In this document: positions 5,180 to 6,256 of the stretch, in pieces
Numbering within the stretch: the first letter of the stretch is position 1
Layout: each line of letters begins with the position of its first letter
Assembly: GCA_007120485.1 (NCBI GenBank)
Contig: SKNP01000296.1
Coordinates: 1 to 6,256, forward strand
DNA from: Nitriliruptoraceae bacterium
GTDB lineage: Bacteria > Actinomycetota > Nitriliruptoria > Nitriliruptorales > Nitriliruptoraceae
DNA length: 6,256 bases
Direction: 5' to 3'
Translations under genes and position numbers: made by a program
The notes under the pieces: generated by a model
Seen by the model: only the letters and a program-made list of their open reading frames with translations
Told to the model about the DNA's origin: nothing
The model's database searches: none

Positions 5180-5611
5180 TCATGGTTGGCACCCCTTCGG
5201 TGATTGAGTCACAGCGCGGGGGAGAGTCAAGACCTGTGGTCCACCTTCCTGACCCGACGCGCCGTCGGGTTCGCGCGACGCGCGTCGGGTCAGGAAGCAG
5301 GTCGATCGCTGCGGACGGGCCAGGTGCCGTTGGAGGAGCGGCTCACGCGGGGCGGCGAGGTCGACGTCCTTCCCGTCGACCGTCAGACGGGCGTGCCCGG
5401 CTGCCATGCTGTTGCGGACCCAGTCGGATCGGGAGCCGTAGACCAGGATGAACACGTAGCCGCCGTCGACGGCATGCGCATCCAGCGGCGTGCGGTAGGT
5501 GGCCCCCGAGGTTCGGCCCACGTGCGACAGGACGGGCCGCTTGCCACGGCGCAGCTCCGCGGGGTTGAAGACCCGCTTGTTGATCCGCGTCCACCACCTC
5601 GGCATCGGCAC
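5180..5611 (-). CDS. Nitroreductase/deazaflavin (F420)-dependent oxidoreductase family protein with abnormal C-terminus
   Basis: The conserved part matches the DDN-like, F420H2-dependent nitroreductase family: 'PRWWTRINKRVFNPAE' at the start, 'HVGRTSGATYRTPLDAH' (30-46), 'YVFILVYGSRSDWVRNSMAAG' pattern (52-72) and 'ARLTVDGKDVDLAAPR' (74-89). GTG 5611 is chosen because a perfect AGGAGG lies seven bases upstream (5624-5619); ATG 5605, two codons in, is the alternative and would have a 13-base spacing. The frame continues to 143 residues, close to family length, but everything after about residue 89 is unlike the family, where a 'PxxR..LP.PVR' type segment and a final helix are expected. This tail also overlaps an 18-bp perfect stem-loop (5245-5297). 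The neighbouring frame (a one-base shift near 5345) would end with a TGA at 5292-5290 inside that stem. So the gene may be frameshifted or truncated, or the sequence may contain an indel error. Activity of the product is uncertain; the family call is solid. Confidence 0.8.
   Translation of the reverse strand: MPMPRWWTRINKRVFNPAELRRGKRPVLSHVGRTSGATYRTPLDAHAVDGGYVFILVYGSRSDWVRNSMAAGHARLTVDGKDVDLAAPREPLLQRHLARPQRSTCFLTRRASREPDGASGQEGGPQVLTLPRAVTQSPKGCQP
5245..5297 (-). terminator. Long GC-rich stem-loop, terminator-like
   Basis: Positions 5245-5262 and 5280-5297 are perfect inverted repeats of 18 bases (arm CTTCCTGACCCGACGCGC). Inside the 17-base loop a further four base pairs can form (5264-5267 with 5276-5279) after a single mismatch. 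No U-run follows on either strand, so it is not a classical intrinsic terminator, but U-less GC-rich hairpins are often assigned this role in high-GC bacteria. It lies in the 3' part of the nitroreductase-like frame and before the PCD-VOC gene. It could also be a small mobile palindrome; I found no second copy in the window. Confidence 0.55.
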
Positions 5612-5655
5612 GGGACCACCTCCTGCGTGAACGACCGCCCCAGGGAAGCGCGCGG

Positions 5656-5679
5656 CGACGCCGACCGCCACCGGCGTCG
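5656..5679 (-). terminator. Stem-loop downstream of the SnoaL-like gene
   Basis: An eight-base-pair perfect stem CGACGCCG/CGGCGTCG (5656-5663 with 5672-5679) with an eight-base loop lies 14 bases past the stop of the SnoaL-like gene and before the ribosome-binding site of the nitroreductase-like gene. There is no U-tract. Its position is right for ending or attenuating transcription between the two codirectional genes. Confidence 0.45.
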
Positions 5680-5693
5680 AGGGACACCCATGG

Positions 5694-6242
5694 TCACGAT
5701 CCGCCGGTGCGGTGCCGGCGCTCGGAGCACCGCTGCACCCTGACACGGAGGCGTTGGCTAGCGGCGATCGCTGACTCCATGCGACCGCCTGCGGGTGGAG
5801 CAGCCAGCAACTGCCGCGCCACCGAGGTGGTGTCGAAGAAGAGGACGGCAGCGACGACCTGGCCATCACGGAAGCGCAGGACCGAGCTTCCGTGCACTTC
5901 GACGGGCCGTCCGGTGGGAGCGAAACCGGGTGGGGTCACTGCCCGAAGGTGGGTGCCGTTGAAGCGCCACCGATAGGCAACCTCTGGCTCGTCGAGAGCG
6001 ACGAACGGGTCCCCGATCATGGTGACGGCACCGTCGGGGAACGGTCCGTACTGACCGCGTGCCCGTCGCAGGGCGGCAGGCTTGCCTTCAGCAGGTTCGG
6101 GCATCATCGGGTCGGTCAGCACGATCTCGTCGTGCATCATCGTCGCGAGCTCGTCCCACTCGCCATCGTTGCTGGAGCCGACCCAACGCTCGAAGAAGGA
6201 GCGGGTCTCCGGCGCCGACCGTGGCGCCCCGGATGCGTCCAC
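5694..6242 (-). CDS. SnoaL-like (NTF2-fold) polyketide cyclase/ester-cyclase-like protein
   Basis: A 182-residue protein with a SnoaL-like NTF2 fold, a family of small alpha+beta barrels that includes polyketide cyclases and many proteins of unknown role. 'SFFERWVGSSNDGEWDELATMMHDEIVLTDP' pattern (15-45) is the opening helix pair and first strand. 'VAYRWRFNGTHLRAVTPPGFAPTGR' pattern (88-112) and 'VEVHGSSVLRFRDGQVVAAVLFFDTTSVARQL' pattern (114-145) are the characteristic closing strands, with the GTH and P-x-G-x-x-P-T-G-R turns. The start is GTG 6242, with an AAGGGA-like ribosome-binding site a few bases upstream, near the window edge. The conserved fold ends about residue 147; the last 35 residues are an Ala/Arg-rich tail absent from typical members. 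It is first of three codirectional genes, separated from the next by 82 bases and a hairpin. The substrate is unknown; no polyketide genes are nearby. Confidence 0.86.
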   Translation of the reverse strand: MDASGAPRSAPETRSFFERWVGSSNDGEWDELATMMHDEIVLTDPMMPEPAEGKPAALRRARGQYGPFPDGAVTMIGDPFVALDEPEVAYRWRFNGTHLRAVTPPGFAPTGRPVEVHGSSVLRFRDGQVVAAVLFFDTTSVARQLLAAPPAGGRMESAIAASQRLRVRVQRCSERRHRTGGS

Positions 6243-6256
6243 CGCTTCCCTTTCGG

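Noticed and set aside
4339..5451. A 370-codon plus-strand open frame opposite the PCD-VOC and nitroreductase-like genes
   Set aside because: It crosses two conserved minus-strand genes and the region between them, lacks domain motifs, and reads as a Val/Gly/Arg-rich shadow.

Overview
The window is GC-rich bacterial DNA and most resembles an actinobacterium. Supporting signs are strong GC bias at third codon positions, GTG starts, an F420-dependent nitroreductase-type protein, a pterin dehydratase/VOC fusion protein, and at least one promoter placed for leaderless translation. I cannot name a genus from the sequence alone. There are no rRNA or tRNA genes, CRISPR array, transposase or phage genes.

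Layout. Positions 3-365 (+) hold the DNA-binding C-terminal part of an AraC-family regulator, cut by the window edge. Positions 610-1129 (-) hold an intact MazE-like/MazF pair, with a promoter and a small inverted repeat directly in front of it. Positions 1294-1847 (-) hold an intact PIN-domain VapC toxin preceded by a VapB-like antitoxin that lacks a recognisable N-terminus. Positions 2090-2935 (+) hold an alpha/beta hydrolase with a complete catalytic triad. Positions 3007-3388 (-) hold an intact ribbon-helix-helix antitoxin followed by only the N-terminal half of a MazF toxin. Positions 3647-4291 (+) hold a RibD C-terminal/dihydrofolate-reductase-like protein. Positions 4417-5124 (-) hold the pterin dehydratase/VOC fusion, 5180-5611 (-) a deazaflavin-dependent nitroreductase-family protein with an abnormal tail, and 5694-6242 (-) a SnoaL-like protein. 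GC-rich stem-loops lie near the 3' ends of the last two genes.

How it fits together. About 2.8 kb (610-3388) contains three toxin-antitoxin modules, all on the minus strand, with overlapping antitoxin and toxin reading frames. They are in different states: one looks complete, one has lost the front of its antitoxin, and one has lost the back of its toxin. This looks like an accessory region collecting and eroding toxin-antitoxin modules between stand-alone metabolic genes. The right third (4417-6242) is three codirectional genes for small catabolic or detoxification-type enzymes. They are separated by gaps and hairpins, so I do not call them a tight operon. I see no clearly new multi-gene system. 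The most notable points are the three-module series, the headless VapB, the fusion protein's missing active-site histidine, and an 18-bp perfect stem-loop inside the nitroreductase reading frame.
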